The position numbers and the translations under genes are program-made. From contig JBLNBU010000220.1 in the NCBI GenBank assembly GCA_050260215.1, positions 1 to 6,148 of the forward strand: 6,148 bases of DNA, written 5' to 3'. The notes beneath the pieces were generated by a model that saw only the letters and a list, made by a program, of their open reading frames with translations, searched no databases and was not told where the DNA came from. This stretch comes from JBLNBU01 sp050260215 (GTDB taxonomy: Bacteria; Pseudomonadota; Alphaproteobacteria; Rhodospirillales; Magnetospirillaceae). Below, piece by piece: positions 6,137-6,148 of this stretch; the first letter of the stretch is position 1, and every line of letters starts with the position of its first letter.

Positions 6137-6148
6137 GTGAAGCCCGCC
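6137..6148 (+). CDS. Possible start of a divergent gene (only four codons in window)
   Basis: A GTG at 6137 opens a frame (V/M-K-P-A) running off the right edge. It is preceded by ACGGAG (6125-6130) with 6-nt spacing, a good Shine-Dalgarno. A TATGCT hexamer at 6097-6102 could be its -10 box, giving a leader of about 28 nt, but no good -35 is visible. An ATG at 6107 is in a different frame, lacks a ribosome-binding site and would fall at the transcript start. Too little sequence is present to identify a product. Confidence 0.3.

Overview
This is a GC-rich chromosomal segment with a strong G/C bias at third codon positions. The type I glutamine synthetase and PII sequences, the glnB-glnA order and a -24/-12 promoter all point to an alphaproteobacterium, most likely of the Rhodospirillales (Magnetospirillum-like). 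That placement comes from recalled family patterns, not a database search. Nothing in the window looks like a plasmid, phage or insertion sequence, and I see no tRNA, rRNA or CRISPR array.

Layout from left to right. Positions 1-888 (minus) hold most of a DUF3500 protein that runs off the left edge. A 76-bp gap separates it from a divergent RluA-family pseudouridine synthase (965-1651, plus). A short spacer with a strong inverted repeat leads into a tandem-domain universal stress protein (1758-2552, plus). Two REP-like palindromes in opposite orientation (2582-2620 and 2660-2697) lie between this gene and a convergent family-9 (heptosyltransferase-like) glycosyltransferase (2704-3912, minus). 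Upstream of that, in the same direction, are a clear rho-independent terminator (3992-4015), glnA (4044-5456, minus) and glnB (5555-5893, minus). The right end carries the glnB control region: a good sigma-54 promoter match with dyads upstream. It probably also holds the first codons of a divergent plus-strand gene.

glnB and glnA form the functional core. PII senses 2-oxoglutarate, energy status and glutamine (through uridylylation at Tyr51) and controls glutamine synthetase adenylylation (Tyr399 here) and NtrB/NtrC. NtrC acting with sigma-54 would in turn drive the glnBA operon, so the arrangement fits a closed nitrogen-control loop.

The most unusual observation is that two of the three minus-strand genes right of position 2700 have an internal in-frame stop with well-conserved coding sequence on both sides. 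glnA has TGA at codon 74, and the glycosyltransferase has TAG at about codon 267. Both are point nonsense changes, not frameshifts. Sequencing or assembly error, recent loss of function and recoding are all possible. Error or recent mutation is the simplest reading. I see no convincing evidence of a wholly new biological system here.
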